Source of the DNA: Maribacter sp. ACAM166
Lineage (GTDB): Bacteria; Bacteroidota; Bacteroidia; Flavobacteriales; Flavobacteriaceae
Direction: 5' to 3'
NCBI RefSeq assembly: GCF_005771495.1
Contig: NZ_VAUW01000002.1
Location: 246,746 to 310,745 of the forward strand
DNA: 64,000 bases
Under the pieces are notes generated by a model, which saw only the letters and a list, made by a program, of their open reading frames with translations, did no database searches and was not told the DNA's origin. Below are positions 46,651-54,840 of the stretch, piece after piece (positions within the stretch are counted from its first letter, which is position 1; each line of letters starts with the position of its first letter). The position numbers and the translations under genes were made by a program.

Positions 46651-48948
46651 ATGAAATATTTTTTTTACACTCTGTTTTTAGTATCGGCTTTTGGCGCTGC
46701 ACAAGACCAAACAGCCACCGTTTCAGGTACGGTTACCTCTGAAGGCCAGCCTGTACCATTTGCTAGTATTTATATAAAGGGTACAACAATTGGCACCAGT
46801 GCCGATGCGGACGGCAGTTATCAATTTGCAATACCCACTGGGAAGCTTATACTCATTGCGCAGTCACAAGGGTATAGGTCCTTAAGAAAGGAATTAAATC
46901 TGTTGGAGAGCTCTAACGAGGTTATAGACTTTGCTCTTCAAGAGGGCAACGAAGTTTTGGATGAAGTCGTAATAACAGGAACACGTACAGAAAAACGCAG
47001 AACGGATTCACCAGTCATTGTTAATTTGATTAATAGTAAGACTTTAGAACGAGTCACGGCCACAGATCTTTCTGAAGGACTTCGTTTTCAACCTGGCCTG
47101 CGCGTGGAGGTTAACTGCCAGACCTGTAATTATAGTCAAATTCGTATGAATGGTCTTCAGGGGGGCTATTCACAAATCCTAATCAACGGACGCCCTATTT
47201 TTAGTCCATTAACAGGGCTTTACGGTCTAGAACAAATTCCCGTGAACATGATTGAACGAATCGAGGTTGTACGTGGTGGGGTTTCCGCCCTTTATGGCTC
47301 TAGTGCAATTGGCGGTACAGTAAACGTAATTACAAAAATTCCAAAAGAAAATAGTTATAGCCTTAGCTATACCTATCAAAATATAGACGGAGCCGATCAG
47401 AACCTAATCAATGGTAATGCCACTATAATCAATGAAGACGCCAATGCCGGAGCTAATTTTTTTGTTAGTAATAGGAGAAGAACGGCTTACGATGCCAATG
47501 GTGACAACTACTCAGAATTGCCGGAACTCAAAGACAATTCGTTTGGAGTAAATGCTTTTTATCTACCTACGGAAAATTCAAAATTAGAAGCTAGTGTAAG
47601 TAGCCTTTATGAATATCGCTACGGCGGCGAGATTGTTGATAAGCCAGCTTATTTAGCAAAACAGTCCGAAGAACGCGACCATCATATACTTATGGGTAGT
47701 TTGGATTATCAAATCAACTTTGACAAAAGCTCACTTATCTTTTATTATGGTGGCCAACGAACCGATCGGGACCATTATACGGGAATCGTACCTGATGATG
47801 AAACTGAACAACAAGCTTTTTACGCCGCCCCTCCCTATGGTATTTCTGAAGTGACAACACACCAAGGTGGTGTGCAGTACAACAAAGGATTCGATGAATT
47901 GCTTGGAGGAACTACCGTTCTTACGGGTGGTGTGGAATATATCTATGACGATGTATTTGACGAGATCGATTCCTACAACTACCTTATTGACCAAACAACA
48001 AAAACCTTAGGTGCCTTTGTCCAAAATGATTGGGAAATAACGGATAACTTGAATTTTTTATCAGGTTTTCGTGTTGATAAGCATAACTTGGTGGACCACG
48101 CCATTTTTAGCCCACGACTGTCCCTCCTTTACAAATTAAAGGAAACAACTCAGTTCCGTTTAGGATGGGGTACTGGTTTTCGTGCACCACAGGCTTTTGA
48201 TACTGACTTACATATTGCTTTTGCTGGTGGCGGAGTTTCTAGAATTTCATTATCTGACGATTTATTTGAGGAACGTTCCAATAGTTTTACCGCTTCAGTA
48301 AACTATGACAAGGCTACAGAACATTTTATAGCAGGATTTACAATAGAAGGATTTTACACCCATTTGAACGATGCCTTTTATCAATTTCCGTTAGGTGAAG
48401 ATGAATTTGGGGAGCGTTTTGAAAAGAGAAACGGTAGTGGAGCTATGGTACAGGGCCTGACCTTAGAAGCACGTGCCAATTTTGATTATGTAGTGGAGCT
48501 AGAGGCCGGTTTTACGATACAATCCAGTTTGTTCGATGATCCAGTAGAAAATGTTAAGGGGCTTCCTGCCATAAGGGAATTTCTAAGAACACCCAATGAC
48601 TATGGCTATGCTACCCTTACCTATACTCCAATAAAAAAATTGACCGCAAGTGCTAATCTGATTTATACTGGTAAGATGGATATTACCCACTTTGCCGGTG
48701 ATGGAACGGGCCAGACCGTAGATGAGTATGATGAGACGCCTATGTTTACGGAGCTCAGTTTGCGTGTAGGGTACACTTTTGATTTACAAAAATTAAGCAC
48801 TGAACTTCAACTTTATGGTGGTATAAAAAATGTTACAAACAGCTACCAGGAAGATTTCGATATCGGCAAAAACCGCGATAGCAACTATGTATATGGCCCT
48901 GCCGCGCCACGAACGGTTTTCATAGGATTAAAAATCAATTCGTTATAA
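46651..48948 (+). CDS. TonB-dependent outer-membrane receptor (metal-linked)
   Basis: 765 residues. Signal peptide, then a carboxypeptidase-regulatory domain (about 22-110; TVSGTVTSEGQPVPFASIYI), plug with VVITGTRTEKRRTD, and the barrel ending AAPRTVFIGLKINSL. The plug has a CxxC (VNCQTCNYSQIRMNGLQGGY) seen in other Bacteroidota receptors. The position opposite the metal ABC operon, under a shared operator, suggests transport of a manganese or iron source across the outer membrane. Four bases separate it from the thioredoxin gene. Confidence 0.92.
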   Translation: MKYFFYTLFLVSAFGAAQDQTATVSGTVTSEGQPVPFASIYIKGTTIGTSADADGSYQFAIPTGKLILIAQSQGYRSLRKELNLLESSNEVIDFALQEGNEVLDEVVITGTRTEKRRTDSPVIVNLINSKTLERVTATDLSEGLRFQPGLRVEVNCQTCNYSQIRMNGLQGGYSQILINGRPIFSPLTGLYGLEQIPVNMIERIEVVRGGVSALYGSSAIGGTVNVITKIPKENSYSLSYTYQNIDGADQNLINGNATIINEDANAGANFFVSNRRRTAYDANGDNYSELPELKDNSFGVNAFYLPTENSKLEASVSSLYEYRYGGEIVDKPAYLAKQSEERDHHILMGSLDYQINFDKSSLIFYYGGQRTDRDHYTGIVPDDETEQQAFYAAPPYGISEVTTHQGGVQYNKGFDELLGGTTVLTGGVEYIYDDVFDEIDSYNYLIDQTTKTLGAFVQNDWEITDNLNFLSGFRVDKHNLVDHAIFSPRLSLLYKLKETTQFRLGWGTGFRAPQAFDTDLHIAFAGGGVSRISLSDDLFEERSNSFTASVNYDKATEHFIAGFTIEGFYTHLNDAFYQFPLGEDEFGERFEKRNGSGAMVQGLTLEARANFDYVVELEAGFTIQSSLFDDPVENVKGLPAIREFLRTPNDYGYATLTYTPIKKLTASANLIYTGKMDITHFAGDGTGQTVDEYDETPMFTELSLRVGYTFDLQKLSTELQLYGGIKNVTNSYQEDFDIGKNRDSNYVYGPAAPRTVFIGLKINSL

Positions 48949-48952
48949 AATT

Positions 48953-49432
48953 TTGAAAGTACTCATAACATCCATTTTGTTTACGTGTTTTTTGATGTCG
49001 GCCAACACCGCTTTTTCCCAAAGCGAAAAAGCAGTTCACTGGCTCGATTTCGGGCAATTAGAGGATTCGCTCAAAACGAACCCGAAAAAAGTGTTCATCG
49101 ATTTTTATGCGGATTGGTGCGGCCCATGTATAAGAATGCAAAAGGAAGTTTTTACGGATAAAAAAATAATAGCTCTGCTGAACAAGGAGTATTATGCCGT
49201 AAAAATGAACGTTGAGACTACGGACACCATTACGTTCGGAAATGAAAAATTCACCAATGAAAGGATTAACAAAAGGAACCCTGTACATCAGATTCCTTTA
49301 TTGATGGGAAGGCAAAAGAATAAACCTTTTTCACTACCAGCACTAGTTTTATTAGACGAGAAATTTAATGCCACTGCACGGTATTTCCAATACCTGAACG
49401 TAGAACAGCTTTCGAAAATCCTGACGAAATGA
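48953..49432 (+). CDS. Exported thioredoxin-family protein
   Basis: 159 residues from a TTG start at 48953, which is needed for the signal peptide (MKVLITSILFTCFLMSANTAF, cleavage near residue 22). The catalytic motif ADWCGPCIRM is near residue 55. The fold continues to VEQLSKILTK. Periplasmic disulfide reductase or isomerase; the operon position suggests it keeps the Cys pair of the upstream receptor reduced, an inference only. Confidence 0.85.
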   Translation: MKVLITSILFTCFLMSANTAFSQSEKAVHWLDFGQLEDSLKTNPKKVFIDFYADWCGPCIRMQKEVFTDKKIIALLNKEYYAVKMNVETTDTITFGNEKFTNERINKRNPVHQIPLLMGRQKNKPFSLPALVLLDEKFNATARYFQYLNVEQLSKILTK

Positions 49433-49719
49433 GTAAAGTAGATCTCTCGCCACTTGATAACAAATAGAAAGAAACTTCGGATCTTGGCAATATGCTATTC
49501 TTAAAAACGACGAAAGAGGCACCCTTAAAATAGCTGTTCAAACAATTACATTTATAAAAGCAATTTTCAGAAATAAGTAATAGACCATAAAAATTTCGGT
49601 CTTGATCAAGTAGTTACGCCAATACAGATACTATTTTCGATTTGAATAAAATTGGCAAAAAGAGGCATAACGAGGATAAAATACATCGTCAAAATACGAC
49701 TTTAGGTAAGTGGCAATAA

Positions 49720-50115
49720 ATTCGTGAAATCTATGCTGAAAAAGGTTTTGAAGGGGAACTATTGGAACAAATCGTGGAAGGAAATACCGCCAATAAAGAT
49801 AGATGGGTAGATTTAATAACGAAGGAAGAACTGGAGTTGTCAATGGACGAAAATTCCACGGCAGTCATATACGAGTTAACCTTTGCCTCTTTTGTACCTG
49901 TAGGTATTATTCCATTATCGATCTATGTATGGGATTATCTGGGCGCGATAAAGTGCAGTCTCTTTGTGTGGTCTTCCATGCTGACGAGCATTGATTTTTT
50001 GATTATTGGTGTTCTAAAATCAAAAGTTAACCAAAAGGGATTTTTCCGGGGTGTTCTTAAAACGCTGGCTTTGGGTGCAATTGCCGCTTTGGTGTCCTAT
50101 TACGTTGAAGACTAG
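49720..50115 (+). pseudogene. VIT1/CCC1-family (Fe/Mn) transporter remnant
   Basis: Reading upstream of the ATG at 49762 shows EIYAEKGFEGELLEQIVE in the same frame, and an in-frame TAA at 49717 just before it. The C-terminal 117 residues read DRWVDLITKEELEL followed by several membrane helices (FVPVGIIPLSIYVW, GVLKTLALGAIAAL), the pattern of VIT1/CCC1 metal/proton antiporters. The N-terminal membrane half is missing or decayed. It sits between the metal cluster and the tRNA-Leu fragment. Confidence 0.7.
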
Positions 50116-50555
50116 ACAGAAGGTCTTATTTCAGGATAAATATGGATTTGGATGAATTCTCGTTCTGTCCAATAAATCGACCTTTTTGGAACTGTATTTA
50201 GCTTAAAAAAGTTCAAATAAACCTAATTTATACTTATCTGAACCAGTATAAATAATCCCACCTTTATTTAAACTTTTAAAAATATTGTCCAAAATCGCAA
50301 TGAATCTCCTCCATTCAATTCTCATAAAATAAAATAATGTTTTTGTTTGAACTTAATTTGCTCTCAGAAAAAACAAATCAGCATGCAAATGCCGTGCGAA
50401 TACAAAATAAAAAAGCATTTAGATAAGGGATGAGTTTAATTTACACGTGGTCTCTATTAAATTCTAAACAGTACCCCCTTACCTCGGTAACAGTTAATCT
50501 TTTAATACTAAAGATAAATACTTAAATGTTTGACCTATCATTGACCAAAACTAAA
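50116..50555. other. Intergenic stretch up to the tRNA-Leu terminator
   Basis: About 440 AT-rich bases. On the minus strand 50325-50203 is a 40-codon ORF ending GGIIYTGSDKYKLGLFELF; it looks like the C-terminal tail of a larger, lost gene rather than a real peptide. No other signal seen. Confidence 0.4.
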
Positions 50556-50581
50556 AAAGCCGACTCCTAAAAGTCGGCTTT
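50556..50581 (-). terminator. Terminator of tRNA-Leu
   Basis: AAAGCCGACT and AGTCGGCTTT pair around CCTAAA. On the minus strand the hairpin is followed by a T-run, directly downstream of the tRNA-Leu 3' end at 50589. Confidence 0.75.
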
Positions 50582-50588
50582 CCCTTTG

Positions 50589-50646
50589 TACAGGCGGAGA
50601 GACTCGAACTCTCACACCTTGCGGCACTAGATCCTAAGTCTAGCGT
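50589..50646 (-). other. 3' part of tRNA-Leu (TAG), probable att site and left end of the element
   Basis: On the minus strand the sequence reads ACGCTAGACTTAGGATCTAG, then the variable arm and T-arm (GAGAGTTCGAGTCTC) and the 3' acceptor CGCCTGT with discriminator A. The anticodon loop CTTAGGA gives TAG. The D-arm and 5' acceptor are missing; the sequence beyond 50646 is unrelated. A 3' tRNA fragment beside a tyrosine recombinase is the classic mark of site-specific integration. Confidence 0.85.
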
Positions 50647-50743
50647 ATATTTGACCAATAAATATCAAAGTCGTTCATTTCCAATTGATTACGTGATATT
50701 TCATTTTCTTTGATATCATCTAATATCAATTGATTTCAACATT

Positions 50744-50820
50744 TGTTGTACCTATGTTGTACCTAGAGAAGGTAATAAAAACGTATCTTTATATCGTCTT
50801 TTAGACCAAATGTTGTACCT
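50744..50820 (+). repeat. Three TGTTGTACCT repeats before the integrase
   Basis: Exact 10-base copies at 50744-50753, 50755-50764 and 50811-50820, all in the same orientation between the att fragment and the integrase start. They may be integrase arm-type binding sites. Confidence 0.6.
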
Positions 50821-50852
50821 GATTTGACTTTCGCAAACAAAACAGGTCAATT

Positions 50853-52067
50853 ATGTCATCAAATGCTAAAATAGTTCTTCGTAAAAAGCCTAATAAAGAA
50901 GGCTTATACCCTCTTGCTATTCGTATTACAAAAAATCGTCGATCAACATATCAGTATATCGGCCATTATGTTGAGTTTGAGGATTGGGATGAAAAGAATA
51001 TTCGTGTAAAAAAATCACATTACAATTCGGATAGTTTAAATAGTCTGCTATCACAAAACCTTTCAGAAGCTAACAAAGCACTTATTCATCTGCAATCCGA
51101 AAAAAGGGATGCCTCCGCTAATCAAATAAAAAAAGAGATTTTTAGTTCAAATAACCAGTTCACCTTTTTTGAGATTTCCCAAGAACATTTAGATGATTTG
51201 AAACAAGCTGAAAAACTGAATCGGCTTTCTTGCGATAAAGCTTGGATTGGATTTATCTTTAAATTTCATAAATCAAAACAACTTACCTTTCAAGAAATCG
51301 ATGAACGCTTTCTGAAAAAGTTAATGGTCTATCTCAAATCAAAACATTCCCTATCGGAAACATCAATTATGAATATTCTTGTATTAATTCGCTTGTTGTA
51401 CAATAGGGCTGTTAAACAAAAAATAGTAAATAAAGAACTTTATCCTTTTGGTTCCGATAAAATAAAAATCAGATTTCCGGAAACCACCAAAGTAGGACTC
51501 ACAACTTTTGAAGTACAGAATATTGAATCGGTCCAAGACTTAACTTTTCGAGAAATACACACAAGAAATGTATGGCTTTTCAGCTTCAATTTTGCAGGAA
51601 TGCGGGTTTCCGACGTTCTAAAAACTCGTTGGTCAGATATCTACGATAATCGCTTTCATTATAGAATGGGCAAAAACTCAAAAATATTATCCTTAAAAAT
51701 TCCAAAAAAAATAATACCAATTCTAGAACAGTATATCGTAGACAAAAAAAATGAAGACGACTTCATCTTTCCAGAGCTAAAAAAAGCAGATTTAAAAAAC
51801 GCCAAGGATGTTTTCAATAAATTGAAAACGGCCAATAAAAAATTTAATGACTGCCTTAAATCCATAGCTAAGAAAGCCGGTATTAATAAGAAAATCACCA
51901 TGCATATCGCTAGACATAGTTTTGGAAATATTGCTGGTGATACTATTCACCCCTTAATGCTTCAAAAACTGTATAGACATAGCGACCTTAAAACAACTTT
52001 AAATTATCAATCAAACTTTATTCATCGAGATGCAGATTTGGCCTTGGACAGTGTTTTAAACTTTTGA
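50853..52067 (+). CDS. Tyrosine recombinase (integrase)
   Basis: 404 residues. Arm-binding domain (LRKKPNKEGLYPLAIRITK start; about 1-90), SAM-like core-binding domain (about 105-200), and the catalytic domain: Arg251 in FAGMRVSDVLKTRWSD, HxxR as His351/Arg354 (HIARHSFGN), His376 (LYRHSDLKTT) and Tyr385. All expected catalytic residues are present, so it looks active. Typical Bacteroidota integrative-element integrase, 207 bases from the tRNA fragment. Confidence 0.94.
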   Translation: MSSNAKIVLRKKPNKEGLYPLAIRITKNRRSTYQYIGHYVEFEDWDEKNIRVKKSHYNSDSLNSLLSQNLSEANKALIHLQSEKRDASANQIKKEIFSSNNQFTFFEISQEHLDDLKQAEKLNRLSCDKAWIGFIFKFHKSKQLTFQEIDERFLKKLMVYLKSKHSLSETSIMNILVLIRLLYNRAVKQKIVNKELYPFGSDKIKIRFPETTKVGLTTFEVQNIESVQDLTFREIHTRNVWLFSFNFAGMRVSDVLKTRWSDIYDNRFHYRMGKNSKILSLKIPKKIIPILEQYIVDKKNEDDFIFPELKKADLKNAKDVFNKLKTANKKFNDCLKSIAKKAGINKKITMHIARHSFGNIAGDTIHPLMLQKLYRHSDLKTTLNYQSNFIHRDADLALDSVLNF

Positions 52068-52130
52068 AAAAAGGCATAAGTTTTAAAACTTTAGAGCATA
52101 TGAAATTAGCTACTACCCAAATTTACGCTA

Positions 52131-52190
52131 GGGTATAGGGTATAGGGTATAGGGTATAGGGTATAGGGTATAGGGTATAGGGTATAGGGT
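52131..52190. repeat. Tandem heptamer repeat (GGGTATA x8.6)
   Basis: Eight complete copies of GGGTATA and a partial ninth, perfect throughout, between the integrase stop and the convergent peptidase stop. Perfect identity implies recent slippage. No coding role. Confidence 0.95.
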
Positions 52191-52305
52191 AATTGAAAAA
52201 AAGGTAAGTGAAGACATGGAATTTTTGAGACAAAAATTGAAAAAAAATAATTTTTACGGCTGAAAAACATTCTTTTCCTTAAAGAATAAGAAGTATAAAT
52301 TATGT

Positions 52306-54387
52306 CTATAGCTCATTGTTAAAAAAGAACAGTGCTTTCCTGGTTGTTTCCAAAGGAGATAAATTGTGTCCCTCATCTTTAACAACGTCCAGTAGGTAAG
52401 CATTATTCGTTTTTATTTTCTGACTTTGCAAAAATGCTATATATTTTGCTCCATCATATATTGGCACCAATTCATCTTGTCCTCCACTTATTATAAGAGT
52501 ATTGGGATAGTTTCTATTTTTCTTCAAGTTTATTATGGGGTCAAGTTTCAAAAGGGATTTAAACCCCTCTAATGTGGATTTGGTCCCAAAATCATAATCG
52601 TTGTCGCTTGCATTGTAATTCGCTTGATAACCTAATCTCAACGGATTCAACATCGGAGCTTCACCAACGGCAGCTTTAAACATGTCAGGATTTTCATTTA
52701 TTGCCATAGCGGCTGTCACACCACCGGCACTAGCGAAATATACCCCTAGTTTATCTGTATTGACATATCCAGAATCCTTTAAGTATTGAGAACATGATAA
52801 AAGGTCTTTCCATGAATTTTTTTTATTTTCCTTGATAGCACTTGTATACCATTTCAATCCTTTTTCAGGGCCACCCCTTACATGTGCAACGGCAAAAACA
52901 TTTCCATTTCTCACAAAATCCAATATGGCGGCATTATAAAATGGTTCTACGGATATGCCATATGCACCATAAGCCATAATTATAGCCTTATTGGAACTAT
53001 TGGTATTAAAATTTTTAGGCTTAATTATTGTCATTGGAACCATCGTTCCATCATGAGACTTAACTTCAACAATGTCATTCTCTATGTTCTTAAATTCTTC
53101 TGGTGTATTTCTGGTGACTTTATTGTTAATTCTAATATTTAATGAATCATCAACATTGACAAAAACATAGTTTTCTCTCCAACTGGATTGCAGCAATACA
53201 ATTGACGATAAAGAAGCATCGGTATGATAGAATCGTAATCCAGATATAGGATAGTTCAAATTCAATAATTCCGCATTGTTATTCTTATCTATTGCATATA
53301 ATCTATGGTCTATTCCATATTTTGAGGTAATTACATAAATTTTAGATTCCGTAACTGCATAATCAGTAATTACAGCTTGATTCTCTGCTTTAAAAAGAAC
53401 TATATCCTTTCCAGGGTGGCTAATGTCTTCAACTGTGGTTTTAACCAGTGTCTTTTCACCATTTTTATATCTTAAAAAATACATTATGCCATTTCTTTCC
53501 GTCGGATAATATATAACACTATCCTTCTCATGCATAACTTGTTTCCATTTAGGATTTGATTCAATGTTCTGTAGTGATGTGTTATAACCGTTATATTGCT
53601 CTCCACCGTTAACGATAACAGCTTGCAGGACATCAGAACCATATCTAATATTAGGTCGCAAAAAATGTTCGTTGTTATATTCAGCTATTTTATTTCCGCT
53701 AAAAATCGTTTTCGTTTTCCCCGTAGTAATATTGGCTATTGCCAAATAAGAATCTTTAGAGTTCTCATGATTCGGCCATCCCGTATAAATTATTTGATCT
53801 TCGTTAGCCCATACAGCATATGATACTTGCTGAGTATTCATATCCTTATCAGTCTCGAATAAGGTCTCACCTGTTGGTATATCTTTAACGCGTAAGTAAT
53901 CCCCATTTTCATCACTTACAAAAAGAATAAATTTTGTGCCTTCAATATTGGGCGCATAAAAATGAATTGTTTTATCATACGTTGCCGAGAAAATTGGTTT
54001 TACAATATTGGAGGATTTAGATCCCATATATAATACTTGGGTAGAATCATTATCACCCCAATAAAAATATTCTTTGCTACTATTCTTTAACCAATAATAA
54101 TCAGGGCTATTAATGTTTCCTATCTCTTCCAAGTGGGTATTAAAACGTTCCAAACCATTTATGTCGTAATATTTTTTTACAATGCTATCTTGTTTTATTA
54201 ACCAATTTTTTGTCTCTGAATTTGAGGTAGATTCAAGATTTAAAAAATCGTTTTCGTATACCATATTATGTTCCTTAACTATTTCTGTATAATTCTGGAA
54301 TAAAGGATATTCAAATAATGGTTCAGGTTCCTGTGAGCAGGAGCAAAGTGTTACTAATCCTAGAATGGTCGTAAAAAGAAGTTTCAT
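52306..54387 (-). CDS. Prolyl oligopeptidase family (S9) lipoprotein
   Basis: 693 residues. Signal ending in LCSCSQ with lipid-linked Cys17. Beta-propeller from about 60 to 430, alpha/beta-hydrolase domain from 440. Catalytic Ser553 lies in YFASAGGVT, Asp638 in SGGQDELVP and His674 in DEGHNL, so the triad is complete; however, the first Gly of the usual GxSxG is Phe551. Family members cut short peptides, often after Pro. It lies on the element directly downstream of a double-glycine peptide gene whose product has Pro three residues after the cut site. Confidence 0.88.
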   Translation of the reverse strand: MKLLFTTILGLVTLCSCSQEPEPLFEYPLFQNYTEIVKEHNMVYENDFLNLESTSNSETKNWLIKQDSIVKKYYDINGLERFNTHLEEIGNINSPDYYWLKNSSKEYFYWGDNDSTQVLYMGSKSSNIVKPIFSATYDKTIHFYAPNIEGTKFILFVSDENGDYLRVKDIPTGETLFETDKDMNTQQVSYAVWANEDQIIYTGWPNHENSKDSYLAIANITTGKTKTIFSGNKIAEYNNEHFLRPNIRYGSDVLQAVIVNGGEQYNGYNTSLQNIESNPKWKQVMHEKDSVIYYPTERNGIMYFLRYKNGEKTLVKTTVEDISHPGKDIVLFKAENQAVITDYAVTESKIYVITSKYGIDHRLYAIDKNNNAELLNLNYPISGLRFYHTDASLSSIVLLQSSWRENYVFVNVDDSLNIRINNKVTRNTPEEFKNIENDIVEVKSHDGTMVPMTIIKPKNFNTNSSNKAIIMAYGAYGISVEPFYNAAILDFVRNGNVFAVAHVRGGPEKGLKWYTSAIKENKKNSWKDLLSCSQYLKDSGYVNTDKLGVYFASAGGVTAAMAINENPDMFKAAVGEAPMLNPLRLGYQANYNASDNDYDFGTKSTLEGFKSLLKLDPIINLKKNRNYPNTLIISGGQDELVPIYDGAKYIAFLQSQKIKTNNAYLLDVVKDEGHNLSPLETTRKALFFFNNEL

Positions 54388-54587
54388 ATTTTACACTTAA
54401 TTTTTAACATCCAAATCATCATTGAATGAAATTAATTTGAATTGATAATGCAAATGGCATACAGACATTTTCATTAATTGTCAAGTTCGGATAATTGTAG
54501 AACAGTTAAGTTTGAATAGTATAAAAGGTAGAAGCTTAATGATAACTCTTTTGTAAATTAAAATTTCATCTAGTCTCTACCCTAACA

Positions 54588-54627
54588 ATTCTTGATATAA
54601 TTTCAAAAATAAAATTATATCAAGAAT
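54588..54627 (-). terminator. 16-bp perfect hairpin directly after the peptide gene
   Basis: ATTCTTGATATAATTT and AAATTATATCAAGAAT pair perfectly around 8 bases, overlapping the stop codon of the peptide gene. There is no strong U-run after it, so it may stabilise or attenuate the transcript before the peptidase gene rather than fully stop it. Confidence 0.6.
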
Positions 54628-54737
54628 TATATTTTTTTAGTAGCTCTTTTTTTTTCAAGTGGCAGTGTCCCTCCTACTACATGGTTTTTTTGAGTTTTTG
54701 TAAGTTTTTTTCCGATACTCTTTTGTAATTTTTTCAT
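54627..54737 (-). CDS. Double-glycine leader peptide (36 residues), exporter substrate candidate
   Basis: Reads MKKLQKSIGKKLTKTQKN then HVVGG and the mature part TLPLEKKRATKKI, stop TAA. The leader is Lys/Leu/Gln-rich and ends in Val-Gly-Gly, the cut site of C39 peptidases. The mature part would be 13 residues with five basic and one acidic residue and a Pro at position 3. Too short for usual gene calls. It lies in the gap between the AraC-type regulator (94 bases upstream) and the S9 peptidase, on the same strand as the C39 exporter operon. Confidence 0.75.
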   Translation of the reverse strand: MKKLQKSIGKKLTKTQKNHVVGGTLPLEKKRATKKI

Positions 54738-54821
54738 AATATGGAATCTTTTGTTTAACGATTAATAGTTTTGATAAATATAATTAAGAAAGACTATAAA
54801 AGCCTGATAATAAGGAAATCG

Positions 54822-54840
54822 AATACGCATTTTACGTATT
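54822..54840 (-). promoter_or_regulatory. Palindromic TAAAATGC operator candidate before the peptide gene
   Basis: On the minus strand AATACGTAAAATGCGTATT: arms AATACG/CGTATT around TAAAATG. It overlaps the regulator stop codon. The first 14 bases are repeated exactly at 60136-60149, in front of the exporter operon. Confidence 0.6.

Noticed and set aside
50203..50325. 40-codon minus-strand ORF ending GLFELF
   Set aside because: Looks like the tail of a larger lost gene; no leader, no membrane helix, no context.
52131..52190. CRISPR array or telomere
   Set aside because: Units are seven bases without spacers, far too short for CRISPR; a telomere is not expected within a chromosome-like context.
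54388..54580. 25-codon minus-strand ORF (MKMSVCHLHYQ...) in front of the S9 peptidase
   Set aside because: No GG site, not basic, no sign of conservation; chance ORF.
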